A DNA stretch of 64,000 nucleotides from the NCBI GenBank assembly GCA_020060625.1, contig JAGUZU010000016.1, positions 101,728 to 165,727 on the forward strand. Reading direction: 5' to 3'. This document shows positions 8,749-18,100 of this stretch, in pieces (position 1 is the first letter of the stretch; each line of letters begins with the position of its first letter). The notes under the pieces were generated by a model. That model searched no databases, was not told the DNA's origin, and saw only the letters and a list, made by a program, of their open reading frames with translations. The DNA comes from Anaerolineales bacterium. GTDB taxonomy: Bacteria > Chloroflexota > Anaerolineae > Anaerolineales > Villigracilaceae. Made by a program: the position numbers and the translations under genes.

Positions 8749-9123
8749 TCACTCCTCGATCACCCTCACGAACTTATACTCCGCTTTTGCGCCGCTGGGG
8801 TCGATCAGCGTGAACGATTCGGGAAAGACAGGCGCGGGCGGCGGCGTGGGGTCTTCAATGATTTTGAAATTCTCGCAGATTGGCGCTCCTTTGTGAATGT
8901 ACGCCATCCAGCCGCGCTCGGTCAGGTTGATTCCGTCCACCGAAGTGACGTGCAGCCATTTATCGCCTTTTTTGACCTCGGAACCGTCGGCGGGCGACTC
9001 CCAGAGTTCATCGCCTACGATGAGTTGTCCGCGCCCATAGGAGGTGATGACGGCGGCAAAAGTGCTGTGGTCTGCGCGAAGTCTTGTTCCGCTGCCGATG
9101 GGGGTCATACTATACTGGGTCAT
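8749..9123 (-). CDS. Uncharacterised small protein with SH3-like segment
   Basis: This 124-residue protein resembles bacterial SH3-type modules: a TRLRADHST start, a GDELWES turn and KGDKWLHVTSVDG, which are the usual positions of a small beta barrel. The C-terminus is a Pro-rich linker (EDPTPPPAPVFPES) and a short beta stretch. It has no signal peptide. Its ATG overlaps the stop of the GH25 gene by 4 nt, so it is translationally coupled to it and may help target the lysozyme to the cell wall. The exact family was not recognised. Confidence 0.65.
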   Translation of the reverse strand: MTQYSMTPIGSGTRLRADHSTFAAVITSYGRGQLIVGDELWESPADGSEVKKGDKWLHVTSVDGINLTERGWMAYIHKGAPICENFKIIEDPTPPPAPVFPESFTLIDPSGAKAEYKFVRVIEE

Positions 9124-9878
9124 GAGACTCTCCTGTATTCCACGAGGGTGTCGCCGAACTTTGCGATGAGCGTGGCTTGGACTTGCGAGGTCGGATAACG
9201 GGCGAGAAACTCCGCCTCGGTGCCGTTAAAATAATTCAGGTCGATGTTTTTGCTTTCCACGCCGAACAAACTTCCGTCGCCGTTGTCGGTGAACTGCCAG
9301 TAGGTCCACTCCTGCCAGATGGGCGGGATGCGCGGACCTGATGTGTTATACGCCGCGATCCATAGCGGATATTGAGCGAAGTAGGTCACGCCCGCGGCGA
9401 GTTCCATCCAATAATAATAACCTGTGTACACGCCGAGTTTTTTGTCAGGGAGCAGGGCTTTCAATCGTTCCATGAAATCGAACCAGTGGCGCGCGCCTGT
9501 ATAGGGTCCGCCGTAGCGGTCTTCGAAGTCGCACCATAGCTCCATTTCACCGGTATCATTCCCCAGTACTTCCGCCCATTTTTCCGCCTGGCGTTTGGGT
9601 TGAGCGCGGCTGTCATAAAACCAGTACGAACCGCGGATCAGCCCAGCCTGTTTCGCGCCCCGCCAATTTGTTTTGAATTTGACGTCCTCCCAGGTGTTTT
9701 GCCCCGCGCGGATGATGACCCCGCGCGTCATCTGCGCCATTTTCGTGAAATTGATTTCCTGCGGCGTGGTCGGGTCGTCCTGCCAGAAGCTGATATCAGG
9801 CAGTTGAAAATTCGTGAGAAAGAAATTTCCCGGCGGCTGGATGACAGGGGCTGGTTGGCGCGTTTTTCCCGGTTTCAT
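9120..9878 (-). CDS. Glycoside hydrolase family 25 lysozyme
   Basis: This 252-residue protein is a complete GH25 barrel. Motifs in order are LPDISFWQ, GVIIRAGQN, GSYWFYDSR, the catalytic acidic pair in LWCDFED near residue 115, VYTGYYYWM, YPLWIAAYN, WTYWQFTDNG and DLNYFNG. GH25 enzymes cleave the MurNAc-GlcNAc bond of peptidoglycan. There is no signal peptide, only a Pro-rich N-terminal leader, as in phage or leaderless muramidases. It forms a two-gene unit with the SH3-like gene downstream and is followed, on the other side, by a strong terminator of the cytochrome lipoprotein gene. Confidence 0.92.
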   Translation of the reverse strand: MKPGKTRQPAPVIQPPGNFFLTNFQLPDISFWQDDPTTPQEINFTKMAQMTRGVIIRAGQNTWEDVKFKTNWRGAKQAGLIRGSYWFYDSRAQPKRQAEKWAEVLGNDTGEMELWCDFEDRYGGPYTGARHWFDFMERLKALLPDKKLGVYTGYYYWMELAAGVTYFAQYPLWIAAYNTSGPRIPPIWQEWTYWQFTDNGDGSLFGVESKNIDLNYFNGTEAEFLARYPTSQVQATLIAKFGDTLVEYRRVS

Positions 9879-9910
9879 GGCGGTTGGCTGCCATTATAAG
9901 GCATCTTAAA

Positions 9911-9948
9911 AGCAAAAGACAGTCACGCCGCGATGACTGTCTTTTGCT
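9911..9948 (-). terminator. Terminator of the cytochrome-like lipoprotein gene
   Basis: AGCAAAAGACAGTCA (9911-9925) is fully complementary to the segment ending at 9948, giving a 15-bp stem. On the minus strand it is followed by TTT. It lies 8 nt past the stop of the gene ending at 9957. Confidence 0.82.
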
Positions 9949-9956
9949 AATGTCAT

Positions 9957-10457
9957 TTAATTGTTCAACGCGCCCTGGTTCACCCAATCCATGATGAGCT
10001 GAAGCTCGTCGGGAGTGACGGGGTCGCCGCGGTTGGGCATATCGCCTTTCACGATCAACTCCACCAGCAGGCTTGCGTCCGCATTGCCGGGTGTCACCAC
10101 CGAGCCATTGCGCGAGCCTGCCATCAGGCTTTCATGGGTTTTCATGTCCAAGCCTTCCTTTTTCTGCCTGCCGCCGTGACAATCCACGCAGCGGTTTTGG
10201 AGGATGGGCATGACGTCGTTTGCAAAGCTGACGGTGGCGGATACTGGCGCTTCCACCCCGCTCGCGGCTGTCTCTTCGACCGGGGCTTCGGTCTCCGCTG
10301 GAGCCGGGGTATCCGTCGGCTGGGGTAGGGTTTCGGTGGGCGTGGCAGGTTCGGGCGGAGTCTGAGGCGCTGTGTCCGGCGATGATGTTCCTCCTCCACA
10401 GGCGGCGATAATGAAGATCGTGAGCAATGCAATGGCTGGCAGGATCGTTTTTTTCAT
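9957..10457 (-). CDS. Lipoprotein with planctomycete-type cytochrome c domain
   Basis: This 166-residue secreted protein has a lipobox (FIIAACGGG), a 60-residue Pro/Thr/Glu linker and a C-terminal domain of the type called planctomycete cytochrome C. The single haem-binding site is NRCVDCHGGRQKKEGLDM, and a Met in GDMPNRGDPVT could be the distal axial ligand. It probably carries electrons outside the membrane or anchors a haem sensor. It is monocistronic, with its own terminator. No partner oxidoreductase is adjacent. Confidence 0.88.
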   Translation of the reverse strand: MKKTILPAIALLTIFIIAACGGGTSSPDTAPQTPPEPATPTETLPQPTDTPAPAETEAPVEETAASGVEAPVSATVSFANDVMPILQNRCVDCHGGRQKKEGLDMKTHESLMAGSRNGSVVTPGNADASLLVELIVKGDMPNRGDPVTPDELQLIMDWVNQGALNN

Positions 10458-10671
10458 GTTGTCCTTTCCGGGTTGCGGGTAATTCTCTATTGAATGTGAA
10501 TCATTGACAGAATGTTGACGTCGAAATTTACATCATTTATTTGAGAGAATGATTAAAGTTTTTTGTGTCCACAGCCCATGTGCAATTTTTCCCAAAGTAT
10601 AGATTGTCTGGGGAAGGTAAGGTATAATCTATCCGCCTCGTTGCAGGCGTAAATTCATTACAAGGCTGAGT

Positions 10672-12246
10672 ATGACGACAGGCGCATTTACACTCCCCGA
10701 CGAATATTGGTCTTCGATACAAGTCACCCCGCAAGACGTTGAAAATTTACATACCTTTCTTTTTGAGCGCGAAACTCCGCTGACAACCCGCGATCTCATT
10801 TCCGAGTTTGTGGAGGCGCGCATCCGGTTCGAGCGGCAGGCGGCTGAGAACAAGCATAAATCTGCTGGAAAGAGTTATCTTCCCAGGGAACAGTATGCCG
10901 TAGGCGAAGACCTGGTTTTTCCCGCCCTTGAATGGAAACGCGGCAGGGTTGCCGAAGTGCGTCCCGGCGCGAATCCATCCGTAAGCGGGTTCGATGTGCT
11001 TACCGTTGAAATGGAAGACGGCGGACGGCGCATGTTTGCCGCGCGGCTGGACTCGCATTTATTGAATGACGCGCAGCTTTCCGCTTCCGAAGGCAGCGAG
11101 ATTGATCTGGCGTCCATTTTGCAGGAGCATGGCTCCCACATGATGGAAAAGCTCGAAGCCGCGCTCGGCGCGGATGAGGGACTGGTGCAGATCGCGGGGC
11201 GCTGGTTCCCTCGCGCGCTGCTGATCGATATCAATGAAGGTCAACTGAATCTGGCGGAAGCCGTTTTGGATATGTCCGGCGGCGAGCCGCTCCCCACTGC
11301 GGCGCTGCTCAAAGACATTGAACTGCCCGAAGGTGTGAATCCGAAATTGGCGGAGTTTTCACTGAATCAGGCTTTGCAGGACGACGACCGTTTTGACGAG
11401 GTCGGTCCGGCAGGACAGGTGTTGTGGTGCTTGCGCCGCCTCGAACCGGACTATGTGCGGGAGGTCCCGCCGCCTTTGCAATATATCGAAGTCTCCCACG
11501 ACCGTTCCCAGTTGACGCCTGAAATGAAGGCGCTCGAATCGCAGTTGGACGATGAGTTGTCATCGTTCGAAGGGCTGGACGTTCGCGAGAATATTTCTTC
11601 CGTTACCATTACATTGATTTACCCGCACCTGCGAGCCGGAACGCTCCCAATGTCTGTTCGGGCGCGTAAATTGTTCCCGACCGCCTACGAGTCTCCGCGC
11701 GTGCGTTTCACGCTTGTAGACGGCAAGACCGGGCAAAACATCCCTGCCTGGGTGGTGCGCGAACATGGCTACGTGTACGGCTTGCGCGAATGGTACAAGG
11801 CGCATCAGTTGATTCCCGGCTCGCTCGTGGAAGTCCGCAAGGGGGAAAATCCCGGCGAGGTAATCGTGGAAGCCAGGACTCAACGCTCCTCGAAGGATTG
11901 GGTGCGCACGGTCATCGTCGGCGCGGACGGCGGTCTTGTTTTTGCCATGCTCAAGCAGCCGATCACCGCCGAATTCAATGATCGCATGGTGGTCCACGTG
12001 CCGGATTTCAAAGCGCTGGACCCGGTCTGGGAGAAGAAGCGTTCTTTCGATGACTTGCTCCTGATGGTGATGCGCGAACTCTCGAAATCCAACCCGCAGG
12101 GACACGTCCACGCGCAGGAATTGTATGCGGCAGTCAATCTCGTCCGGCGCGTTCCGCCGGCGCCCATCTTTGCCACGCTGGCTGTCAACCCTGCCTTCAA
12201 ACACGTGGGAGACCTGCACTTCCGCCTCGAGGAGGACTCCGAATGA
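10672..12246 (+). CDS. Conserved-looking 524-residue protein of unknown function
   Basis: I do not recognise this protein. It is soluble, acidic and lacks signal or membrane segments. The N-terminus (HTFLFERETPLTTRDLISEFVEARI) and the C-terminus (ELYAAVNLVRRVPPAPIFATLAVNPAFKHVGDLHFRL) both look like small winged-helix-type folds, the second resembling HARE-HTH domains in its ending. The middle shows two beta-rich blocks (residues about 75-125 and 330-400) that could be OB- or SH3-like. TATAAT occurs at 10624-10629 as a possible -10 box. It overlaps the next gene by 4 nt, so the pair is a tightly coupled operon, possibly for nucleic-acid-associated work. Confidence 0.75.
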   Translation: MTTGAFTLPDEYWSSIQVTPQDVENLHTFLFERETPLTTRDLISEFVEARIRFERQAAENKHKSAGKSYLPREQYAVGEDLVFPALEWKRGRVAEVRPGANPSVSGFDVLTVEMEDGGRRMFAARLDSHLLNDAQLSASEGSEIDLASILQEHGSHMMEKLEAALGADEGLVQIAGRWFPRALLIDINEGQLNLAEAVLDMSGGEPLPTAALLKDIELPEGVNPKLAEFSLNQALQDDDRFDEVGPAGQVLWCLRRLEPDYVREVPPPLQYIEVSHDRSQLTPEMKALESQLDDELSSFEGLDVRENISSVTITLIYPHLRAGTLPMSVRARKLFPTAYESPRVRFTLVDGKTGQNIPAWVVREHGYVYGLREWYKAHQLIPGSLVEVRKGENPGEVIVEARTQRSSKDWVRTVIVGADGGLVFAMLKQPITAEFNDRMVVHVPDFKALDPVWEKKRSFDDLLLMVMRELSKSNPQGHVHAQELYAAVNLVRRVPPAPIFATLAVNPAFKHVGDLHFRLEEDSE

Positions 12247-12671
12247 GTCTGCTGAAGCCGACTACAAAGACGCCTTTTCACATTGATTTCGATTGGTGGA
12301 AGCAGAACGAGCGCGACTGGCATGTTTTCCTTCGCTCCCTGTTATGCCCCGAACACCAGGAAGCCTTTGCGAACTTCGAGGAAGGCGGGATGATCGACTG
12401 GATCGACCCCGAAACCGCCGAAGTCAAGCCGGTGGACGGAATCCAGCACGCCCTGATGAGTCATTGCGCCCTGCTTCCCGAATTCTTGAATGAGCGCACC
12501 GCCGTCGTGGAAGCCATCTTCCGCACCTTTCTGGCAAATGGAAACATCCCCATGTCTGCCGACGAACTCAGCCAGAGATTGGGAAAATCCGCCGCCACGA
12601 TCCTGAAAACCATCGCCGGTCCGCGCGTCTATCGCGGACTGCGCCCGCTTCAAGACCAGCCAACGGACTGA
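12243..12671 (+). CDS. Uncharacterised protein with C-terminal helix-turn-helix-like segment
   Basis: This 142-residue protein begins with FHIDFDWWKQNERDWHVFLRS and contains a Cys-Pro-Glu-His motif (LLCPEHQEAF). The last 40 residues (PMSADELSQRLGKSAATILKTIAG) read as a helix-turn-helix. It is translationally coupled (ATGA overlap) to the preceding unknown 524-residue protein, which also carries helix-turn-helix-like ends. Together they look like a two-component nucleic-acid-binding unit. No function is assigned. Confidence 0.7.
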   Translation: MSLLKPTTKTPFHIDFDWWKQNERDWHVFLRSLLCPEHQEAFANFEEGGMIDWIDPETAEVKPVDGIQHALMSHCALLPEFLNERTAVVEAIFRTFLANGNIPMSADELSQRLGKSAATILKTIAGPRVYRGLRPLQDQPTD

Positions 12672-12695
12672 CAGTCGGGTAAAATGAAAGCGTTG

Positions 12696-12767
12696 CCCCC
12701 GTAGCTCAATGGACAGAGCAACTGCCTTCTAAGCAGGAGGTTGTGGGTTCGAATCCCGCCGGGGGCG
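12696..12767 (+). tRNA. tRNA-Arg (anticodon TCT)
   Basis: GCCCCCG (12696-12702) pairs with CGGGGGC (12760-12766), with discriminator G. The anticodon loop CTTCTAA gives TCT, reading AGA/AGG. The T loop TTCGAAT and the D-arm AGCTC...GAGC are intact. CCA is not encoded. Confidence 0.96.
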
Positions 12768-12798
12768 CAAGAGTGTCCGCGCAAGGAAGGAGTAGTCC

Positions 12799-13197
12799 AT
12801 GCCAACCGTAATCCGTAAATCCAATGAAACGCTTGTGGAGACGCGCAGGGGAATCCTCCACGCAGTCAGTTGGCAGGTGCGTTCCGGCGTCTGGAGCCCC
12901 CCAACAGACCTTTACGAAACAGAAACATCCCTTGTCGTCCGCCTCGAAATAGCGGGAATGCGCGAAGAGGACTTCGACGTTTCTCTCGAGAACAACATCC
13001 TTCATATCACGGGTTCACGCCCCGACCTTCCCGAAAAGCGCGCGTACCACCAAATGGAGATCCGCTTTGGGAAATTTACGACCTCGGTTGGCTTGCCCGC
13101 GCCTGTTGATGTCGATCTATCCCGTGCGGAATATCAGGATGGATTTCTGACGATTACCCTCCCAAAAATAAGACCAGAACAGAACAAGGTTGAATAA
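12799..13197 (+). CDS. Small heat-shock protein (Hsp20/alpha-crystallin)
   Basis: This 132-residue protein is an ATP-independent chaperone that holds unfolding proteins. The alpha-crystallin domain runs from about residue 33: [38 protein letters not shown], and the closing motif [20 protein letters not shown] lies just upstream of the ATG. The gene ends 4 nt before the chosen lon start, so heat-shock chaperone and protease are co-expressed. Confidence 0.93.
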   Translation: MPTVIRKSNETLVETRRGILHAVSWQVRSGVWSPPTDLYETETSLVVRLEIAGMREEDFDVSLENNILHITGSRPDLPEKRAYHQMEIRFGKFTTSVGLPAPVDVDLSRAEYQDGFLTITLPKIRPEQNKVE

Positions 13198-13201
13198 ATT
13201 A

Positions 13202-15844
13202 ATGCCCGCACAGAGATGGCTATCCGGTATCCAGGATTTTTTTCAAAGGCTCGATGAGAGCGACCAGGACTTCATGAACAATTATATGATGTCGTTCTTT
13301 TCGCAATTCCAGAAGAAGGATGACGCTTCGCCCGACCCGCAAACTGTTGACAAAACCGAAGCGCAGAAGTTTCCCGACATCCTTCCCATCCTGCCGTTGC
13401 GCGGAGTTGTGGTGTACCCCAACACTGCCGTCCCGTTGACGGTGGGACAGCCGCGCTCCATCAAATTGGTGGACGACGTCGTCGCCGCCGACAAACTGGT
13501 GGGACTCGTCGCCGCGCTCAACCCGGAGCAGGAATCGCCGGGTCCGAACGAATTGTATCGGGTCGGCACGATTGCCACAGTCCATCGCCTGCTGCGCGCG
13601 CCGGATGGAACCGTCCGCCTGCTCGTGCAGGGTATGGAACGCTTCCGTCTCGGTGAATTCGTCCAGGAGGAGCCTTATCTCAAGGCTCGCGTCCACCTCG
13701 CGCCGGAAATGAACGAGGAAAATATCGAGACGGATGCCCTCGCGCGGAACGCCCGCGACCAGTTCCAGCAGATTACGCAAATGATCCCCTCGTTCCCTGA
13801 AGAGCTGGTCAGTTCGATTGTCTCTTTGGAAGACCCGCTTCAGACCGTGTATACCATCGCGAATTTCCAGCGCATGGAATTGAAGGACGCGCAGGAGATC
13901 CTCGAACTGGATTCGGTGTATGAAAAATTGAAGAGACTGATCGGCTTGCTGGTGCGCGAAGCCGAAGTCTTGCAGATCGGTCAAAAGATCCAGAATGAGG
14001 CGCGCGGCGAGATCGAAAAGGTCCAACGCGAGTATTACCTCCGCGAACAGATGAAAGCCATCCAGCGCGAACTCGGCGAAAAGGATGAGCAGGGGCAGGA
14101 GGTGGAGGAGTTCCGCAAAAAGATCGAAGAGGCGAAAATGCCCGAGGAGGCGGAGAAGCAGGCAAAACGTGAGTTGGATCGTCTCTCCCGTCTGCCGACT
14201 GCCGCCGCCGAATACGGCATCATCCGTACCTATCTGGATACCCTCGTCTCCCTGCCGTGGTCGATCTCCACCGAGGACGACCTCGATATTGCGCATGCCC
14301 GCGAAGTCCTGAATACCGATCATTATGGTCTTGAGGATGTGAAGGATCGCATTCTCGAATTCCTTGCCATTCGCAAATTACGGATCGACCGCAAGGACGA
14401 AAAGAAAAAGGAATCGACGGATTTCATCCGCCGCGAGCGCGAAGGGGTCATTCTCTGCTTTGTTGGACCTCCGGGCGTGGGGAAGACCTCGCTGGGGCAG
14501 TCCATTGCGCGCGCAATGGGACGGAAGTTTGTCCGCGCGTCGCTGGGCGGCGTGCGCGATGAAGCCGAAATTCGCGGACATCGCCGCACCTACATCGGCG
14601 CGATGCCGGGGCGCATCCTGCAATCTCTGCGACGGATAAATTCGCGCAACCCGATTTTTATGCTGGATGAAGTGGATAAGCTCACCACTGATTTTCACGG
14701 CGACCCCGCCTCCGCCTTGCTTGAAGTCCTCGACCCCGAACAGAATAGCGAGTTCAGGGACAACTACCTCGAAGTTGCCTACGACCTTTCACAGGTGTTC
14801 TTCATCGCCACTGCCAACACGCTGGAATATATCCCCGGTCCGCTGCGCGACCGCATGGAGATCATCTATCTTTCCGGCTACACGGAAAATGAAAAAGTTG
14901 CAATCGCGCGCGGCTATTTGATCCCGCGTCAGATCCGCGAAAACAGCCTGCGCGAAAATGAGGTCAAGTTCACCGACGACGCGCTCAAGATGATTATTCG
15001 CCAGTACACGCGCGAATCGGGCGTCCGCAATTTGGAGCGCAAGATCGGGAGCATCTGCCGCAAGGTGGGGACGAAAATCGCGGAAGGTAAGGGCGGGAGA
15101 TTTACCATCACGCCGAAACTCGTCCAAGAATATCTGGATCACCCGATTTATTTGGGACCCGAAGAACTGAATAAGCGCATCTCCATTCCGGGCGTCGTGC
15201 CGGGGCTTGCCTGGACGTCTTTTGGCGGCGAAGTGTTGTTCATCGAAACCACCGCCATGCCCGGTGGTCGCGGATTTCAGGTGACCGGCTCGGTCGGCAA
15301 CGTGATGCAGGAATCTGCGCGGGCGGCGTTATCCTACGTTCGCTCCCGGGCGGATTCTCTGGGTATCGAAAACGATTTCTTCGAAAAGCGCGATATTCAC
15401 ATGCACATTCCGTCCGGCGCCCAGCCAAAGGATGGACCTTCGGCAGGCGTGACCATGGCAGCCTCCATCGTGTCGTTAAGCACCGGGCGTAAGATCAAGC
15501 CGCAGGTCGGCATGACCGGCGAGATCACGCTGCGGGGTCAGGTTCTCCCGATTGGCGGCGTCAAGGAAAAAGTGCTTGCGGCGCATCGCAACGCCCTGAC
15601 AACCGTCATCCTGCCCAGGCAAAACGAGCAGGATATTGACGACGTGCCGGACGAGATTCGCAAGTCCATGAAATTTGTCTTCGCCGAAACAGTGGATGAT
15701 GTGATCAACGCCGCGCTCGAAAAGACAAAAACAACCCAAACCCGGTCGAAAAAATCCGCCGTCGAAAAAAACAAAACGAAAGACACTAAACCGACGAAGG
15801 CAAGGAAGAATGTCAAAAGCAAAAATACTGCTCGCCGAAGATGA
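13202..15844 (+). CDS. lon: ATP-dependent protease La (Lon)
   Basis: This 880-residue protein has the LonA layout. An N-terminal substrate domain starts with [17 protein letters not shown] near residue 60, followed by a coiled coil ([19 protein letters not shown]). The AAA+ module has Walker [11 protein letters not shown] and Walker B FMLDEVDK. The protease domain has the catalytic Ser in [11 protein letters not shown] and Lys in KEKVLAAHR. The C-terminus ends in about 40 Lys/Thr/Arg-rich residues, a basic tail not typical of shorter Lon proteins. The ATG at 13202 is used; an in-frame TTG at 13190 would lie inside hsp20. It overlaps the following receiver gene by 35 nt. Confidence 0.96.
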   Translation: MPAQRWLSGIQDFFQRLDESDQDFMNNYMMSFFSQFQKKDDASPDPQTVDKTEAQKFPDILPILPLRGVVVYPNTAVPLTVGQPRSIKLVDDVVAADKLVGLVAALNPEQESPGPNELYRVGTIATVHRLLRAPDGTVRLLVQGMERFRLGEFVQEEPYLKARVHLAPEMNEENIETDALARNARDQFQQITQMIPSFPEELVSSIVSLEDPLQTVYTIANFQRMELKDAQEILELDSVYEKLKRLIGLLVREAEVLQIGQKIQNEARGEIEKVQREYYLREQMKAIQRELGEKDEQGQEVEEFRKKIEEAKMPEEAEKQAKRELDRLSRLPTAAAEYGIIRTYLDTLVSLPWSISTEDDLDIAHAREVLNTDHYGLEDVKDRILEFLAIRKLRIDRKDEKKKESTDFIRREREGVILCFVGPPGVGKTSLGQSIARAMGRKFVRASLGGVRDEAEIRGHRRTYIGAMPGRILQSLRRINSRNPIFMLDEVDKLTTDFHGDPASALLEVLDPEQNSEFRDNYLEVAYDLSQVFFIATANTLEYIPGPLRDRMEIIYLSGYTENEKVAIARGYLIPRQIRENSLRENEVKFTDDALKMIIRQYTRESGVRNLERKIGSICRKVGTKIAEGKGGRFTITPKLVQEYLDHPIYLGPEELNKRISIPGVVPGLAWTSFGGEVLFIETTAMPGGRGFQVTGSVGNVMQESARAALSYVRSRADSLGIENDFFEKRDIHMHIPSGAQPKDGPSAGVTMAASIVSLSTGRKIKPQVGMTGEITLRGQVLPIGGVKEKVLAAHRNALTTVILPRQNEQDIDDVPDEIRKSMKFVFAETVDDVINAALEKTKTTQTRSKKSAVEKNKTKDTKPTKARKNVKSKNTARRR

Positions 15845-16172
15845 CATAACCATGATCTCGCTGTTGAAGACACTCCTCAAAATGGAAGGATTCGAGGTGG
15901 TCGCCATTCAAGCGGACGCCGATGTAGTCGCCGCCGTCCGGGAGGAATCCCCGGACGTGCTTTTAATGGATGTTTATCTCCTCAACCAAAGCGGCTTGGA
16001 AATACTGGATCAATTACGAAGCCTCGATGATGTAAACGGCGTGCGCGTGATCATGTCTTCCGGCGCAAACCTCCGGGACGAATGCCTCCGTCACGGCGCG
16101 GACGGCTTCCTGATGAAACCCTACATGCCCGACGACTTGATCAAATTACTCGAACAAACCATCTCTGCATGA
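15810..16172 (+). CDS. Single-domain response regulator (CheY-like receiver)
   Basis: This 120-residue protein is a stand-alone receiver. The acidic pair is LLAEDD, the phospho-accepting Asp lies in VLLMDVY near residue 52, Ser/Thr is in VIMSSGA and the conserved Lys in [10 protein letters not shown]. There is no output domain, so it acts through protein contacts. Its start lies inside the lon coding sequence by 35 nt and its stop overlaps the next ATG, so the set lon-receiver-GNAT-mogA reads as one transcript. The partner kinase is not nearby. Confidence 0.92.
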   Translation: MSKAKILLAEDDITMISLLKTLLKMEGFEVVAIQADADVVAAVREESPDVLLMDVYLLNQSGLEILDQLRSLDDVNGVRVIMSSGANLRDECLRHGADGFLMKPYMPDDLIKLLEQTISA

Positions 16173-16609
16173 CCTCCCGCCGAATAACATTGCGGGAATT
16201 CTCCTTCCCGCGCGATTACGAAACCGTTTTGAAATTATGGAAGAGCATCGAGAGCGGGATGAACGTCGGGCGCTCCGACACGCCCGAAGAGATACAAAAG
16301 AAACTTCAACGCGACCCCGACCTGTTCCTTGTTGCAGAATTGCAGAATGAGATCGTTGGCACGGTCATCGGCGGCTTCGACGGACGGCGCGGTTTGGTCT
16401 ACCATCTTGCCGTCCGCAAAGACCTTCGCAGTCGCGGCATCGGCGGGATGCTTCTCACCGAGGTCGAAAACCGGCTGCAAGCCAAAGGCTGTTTGAAATG
16501 TTACCTGCTCGTCTTCGCCGATAATCCCCAGGCAATCCAACTCTATGAAAAACACGGCTGGCGCGAAATGACGGAAGACCGCATTTTCGGGAAGGAGTTT
16601 CCAGCATGA
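16169..16609 (+). CDS. GNAT-family N-acetyltransferase
   Basis: This 146-residue protein has the acetyl-CoA fold typical of RimI-like GNATs. Strand 4 and the pyrophosphate loop are LVYHLAVRKDLRSRGIGGMLLTEVE, matching V-x-x-x-x-R/Q-x-x-G-x-G/A. The C-terminal strand is KCYLLVFADNPQAIQLYEKHGW. The start is the ATG at 16169 that overlaps the receiver stop; a longer frame exists upstream but lies within the receiver gene. The substrate is unknown. It overlaps mogA by 4 nt. Confidence 0.88.
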   Translation: MTSRRITLREFSFPRDYETVLKLWKSIESGMNVGRSDTPEEIQKKLQRDPDLFLVAELQNEIVGTVIGGFDGRRGLVYHLAVRKDLRSRGIGGMLLTEVENRLQAKGCLKCYLLVFADNPQAIQLYEKHGWREMTEDRIFGKEFPA

Positions 16610-17100
16610 CGATTCGCTTCGGAATCCTGACCTTCTCCGACCGCTCCTCGCGAGGCGAACGGGAAGACGCCTCCGGACCCGCCCTCGCCTCTCTTATCCG
16701 CGCCGAAAACTGCCCAGTCGCCAGACAGCACATCCTCCCCGACGACGAATCTGCCATCCGCGCGACCCTAACCGAATGGGCAGACAGCGGAGAGTACGAC
16801 GTCATCCTCACCACCGGCGGCACGGGCTTTGCCCCGCGCGACGTCGCCCCCGAAGCGACGCGCGCCGTCATCGAGCGCGAAGCGCCCGGACTTGCCGAAG
16901 CGATGCGCGCCGAAAGCCTCAAAAAAACAAAACATGCCATGCTCTCCCGCGCCGTTGCAGGCATCCGCAAGCGGACGCTCATCATCAACCTGCCCGGCAG
17001 CCCCAAAGGCGCGGTGGAAAACCTGCAAACCATCCTCCCCGTCCTTGCCCACGCCGTCCAACTTCTCCGTGACGACCCCGCTTCCGAAACCTCCCATTGA
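16606..17100 (+). CDS. mogA: Molybdopterin adenylyltransferase MogA/MoaB-like protein
   Basis: This 164-residue protein matches the MogA/MoaB family, which adenylates molybdopterin before metal insertion. Diagnostic segments are GILTFSDRSSRGEREDASGP, ILTTGGTGFAPRDVAPEATRAVIEREAPGLAEAMR and LIINLPGSPKGAVENL. It closes the lon-led transcript. The window also encodes a W/Mo aldehyde oxidoreductase, so cofactor demand is real, although the other moa/moe genes are elsewhere. Confidence 0.92.
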   Translation: MTIRFGILTFSDRSSRGEREDASGPALASLIRAENCPVARQHILPDDESAIRATLTEWADSGEYDVILTTGGTGFAPRDVAPEATRAVIEREAPGLAEAMRAESLKKTKHAMLSRAVAGIRKRTLIINLPGSPKGAVENLQTILPVLAHAVQLLRDDPASETSH

Positions 17101-17108
17101 CCGCCAAC

Positions 17109-17138
17109 TGGACACTCCCGTAAACTCGTTGGTATAAT
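17109..17138 (+). promoter_or_regulatory. Predicted promoter of efp
   Basis: TGGACA (17109-17114) and TATAAT (17133-17138) are spaced by 18 nt, about 43 nt ahead of the efp start codon. The -10 box is perfect and the -35 box matches 5 of 6. Confidence 0.6.
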
Positions 17139-17180
17139 CCGCCCGTTTCCAAATAAACCACACTGAGGAAAGTAAATTGT

Positions 17181-17738
17181 ATGATTGATGTAAACGAACT
17201 TCGCAAAGGGGTCACTTTCGAGTTGGACGGCAACCTCTACAAAGTACTGGATTACAGCCACAACAAAACCGGACGCGGCAACGCCACCATCCGCGTTAAA
17301 GCCCGCAACCTGTTGACCGGCGCCAACATCGAACGCACTTTTAACTCCGGGCAATCCGTTCAGGATGTCAGCCTCGATTTCGCCAACGTCTCCTACCTGT
17401 ACAACGACGGCGATCTCTACTACTTCATGGATAACCAAACCTTCGAACAGCCCGGCATCAAAAAGGAAACGCTTGGGGAAAGCGCCCAATATTTGAAGGA
17501 AGGCATGGAAGTCAAACTGACCTTCTACAAAGGCGAAGCCATTGATGTGGAAATGCCCACCTCGGTTGACCTGAAAGTGGTCGAAGCGGAAATGGCAGTC
17601 CGCGGCGATACCGCCACTGGCGTCACCAAGAAAGTCACCACGGAAACCGGGCTGACCGTGCAATGCCCAAACTTCGTCAACGTTGGCGACACCATCCGCG
17701 TGGACACGCGCACAGGCGACTACGTCACCCGCGTCTAG
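17181..17738 (+). CDS. efp: Translation elongation factor P
   Basis: This 185-residue protein is full-length EF-P, which relieves ribosome stalling at polyproline. The KOW-like domain I starts MIDVNELRKGVTFELDG, and the C-terminal OB domains end in the family signature GDTIRVDTRTGDYVTRV. The loop that enters the peptidyl-transferase centre reads NKTGRGN, so the tip residue is Arg32 rather than the usual Lys. Arg32 is known from the EarP-rhamnosylated group, but Thr replaces Pro at position 30 here. The next gene starts 3 nt after its stop. Confidence 0.97.
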   Translation: MIDVNELRKGVTFELDGNLYKVLDYSHNKTGRGNATIRVKARNLLTGANIERTFNSGQSVQDVSLDFANVSYLYNDGDLYYFMDNQTFEQPGIKKETLGESAQYLKEGMEVKLTFYKGEAIDVEMPTSVDLKVVEAEMAVRGDTATGVTKKVTTETGLTVQCPNFVNVGDTIRVDTRTGDYVTRV

Positions 17739-17741
17739 GTC

Positions 17742-18071
17742 ATGAAAACGCCCGCTGGTCGTGAATGCCCGCACTTTTACGGCGACTACTTTCGTGGACG
17801 CAATGTTGAAGAGTGCCGCCTGTTGCAGGCACAGGGGCAGGCATGGTCGCCGGACCTTTGCAAAACATGTCCCGTGCCGGATATTGCGCGCGCGAATTCA
17901 TGCCAGCACATGAAACTGAAGCCCGTCGTTGTTCGTCCGTTCACGGCGCTTTTTCAACGCCGCGTGCAGGTCGGCGCGTACTGCGAAAAGTCGCGCCGGA
18001 ACGTTGCCGAACCGCAGGTGGGGTGCGGGGAATGTCACGCCCTGCCATTCAAATTTGAGATCAAAGAATAA
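17742..18071 (+). CDS. Small Cys-rich protein of unknown function
   Basis: This 109-residue protein has nine Cys residues in a regular order: ECPHFYGDYF, EECRLL, LCKTCPVPDIARANSCQHM, YCEKSRRNV and GCGECHALPF. The pairs CxxC and CGEC with nearby His suggest one or two zinc or iron-sulfur sites. It has no membrane segment or signal peptide. It starts 3 nt after efp, so it is expressed with a translation factor. I do not recognise a named family. Confidence 0.75.
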   Translation: MKTPAGRECPHFYGDYFRGRNVEECRLLQAQGQAWSPDLCKTCPVPDIARANSCQHMKLKPVVVRPFTALFQRRVQVGAYCEKSRRNVAEPQVGCGECHALPFKFEIKE

Positions 18072-18100
18072 TACTACAGACTCTCCGGGGGAGTCTTACC

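Noticed and set aside
10604..10629. Full sigma-70 promoter before the 524-residue gene
   Set aside because: TATAAT is present, but the nearest TTG-type -35 box is only 13-14 nt away, so only the -10 box is supported.
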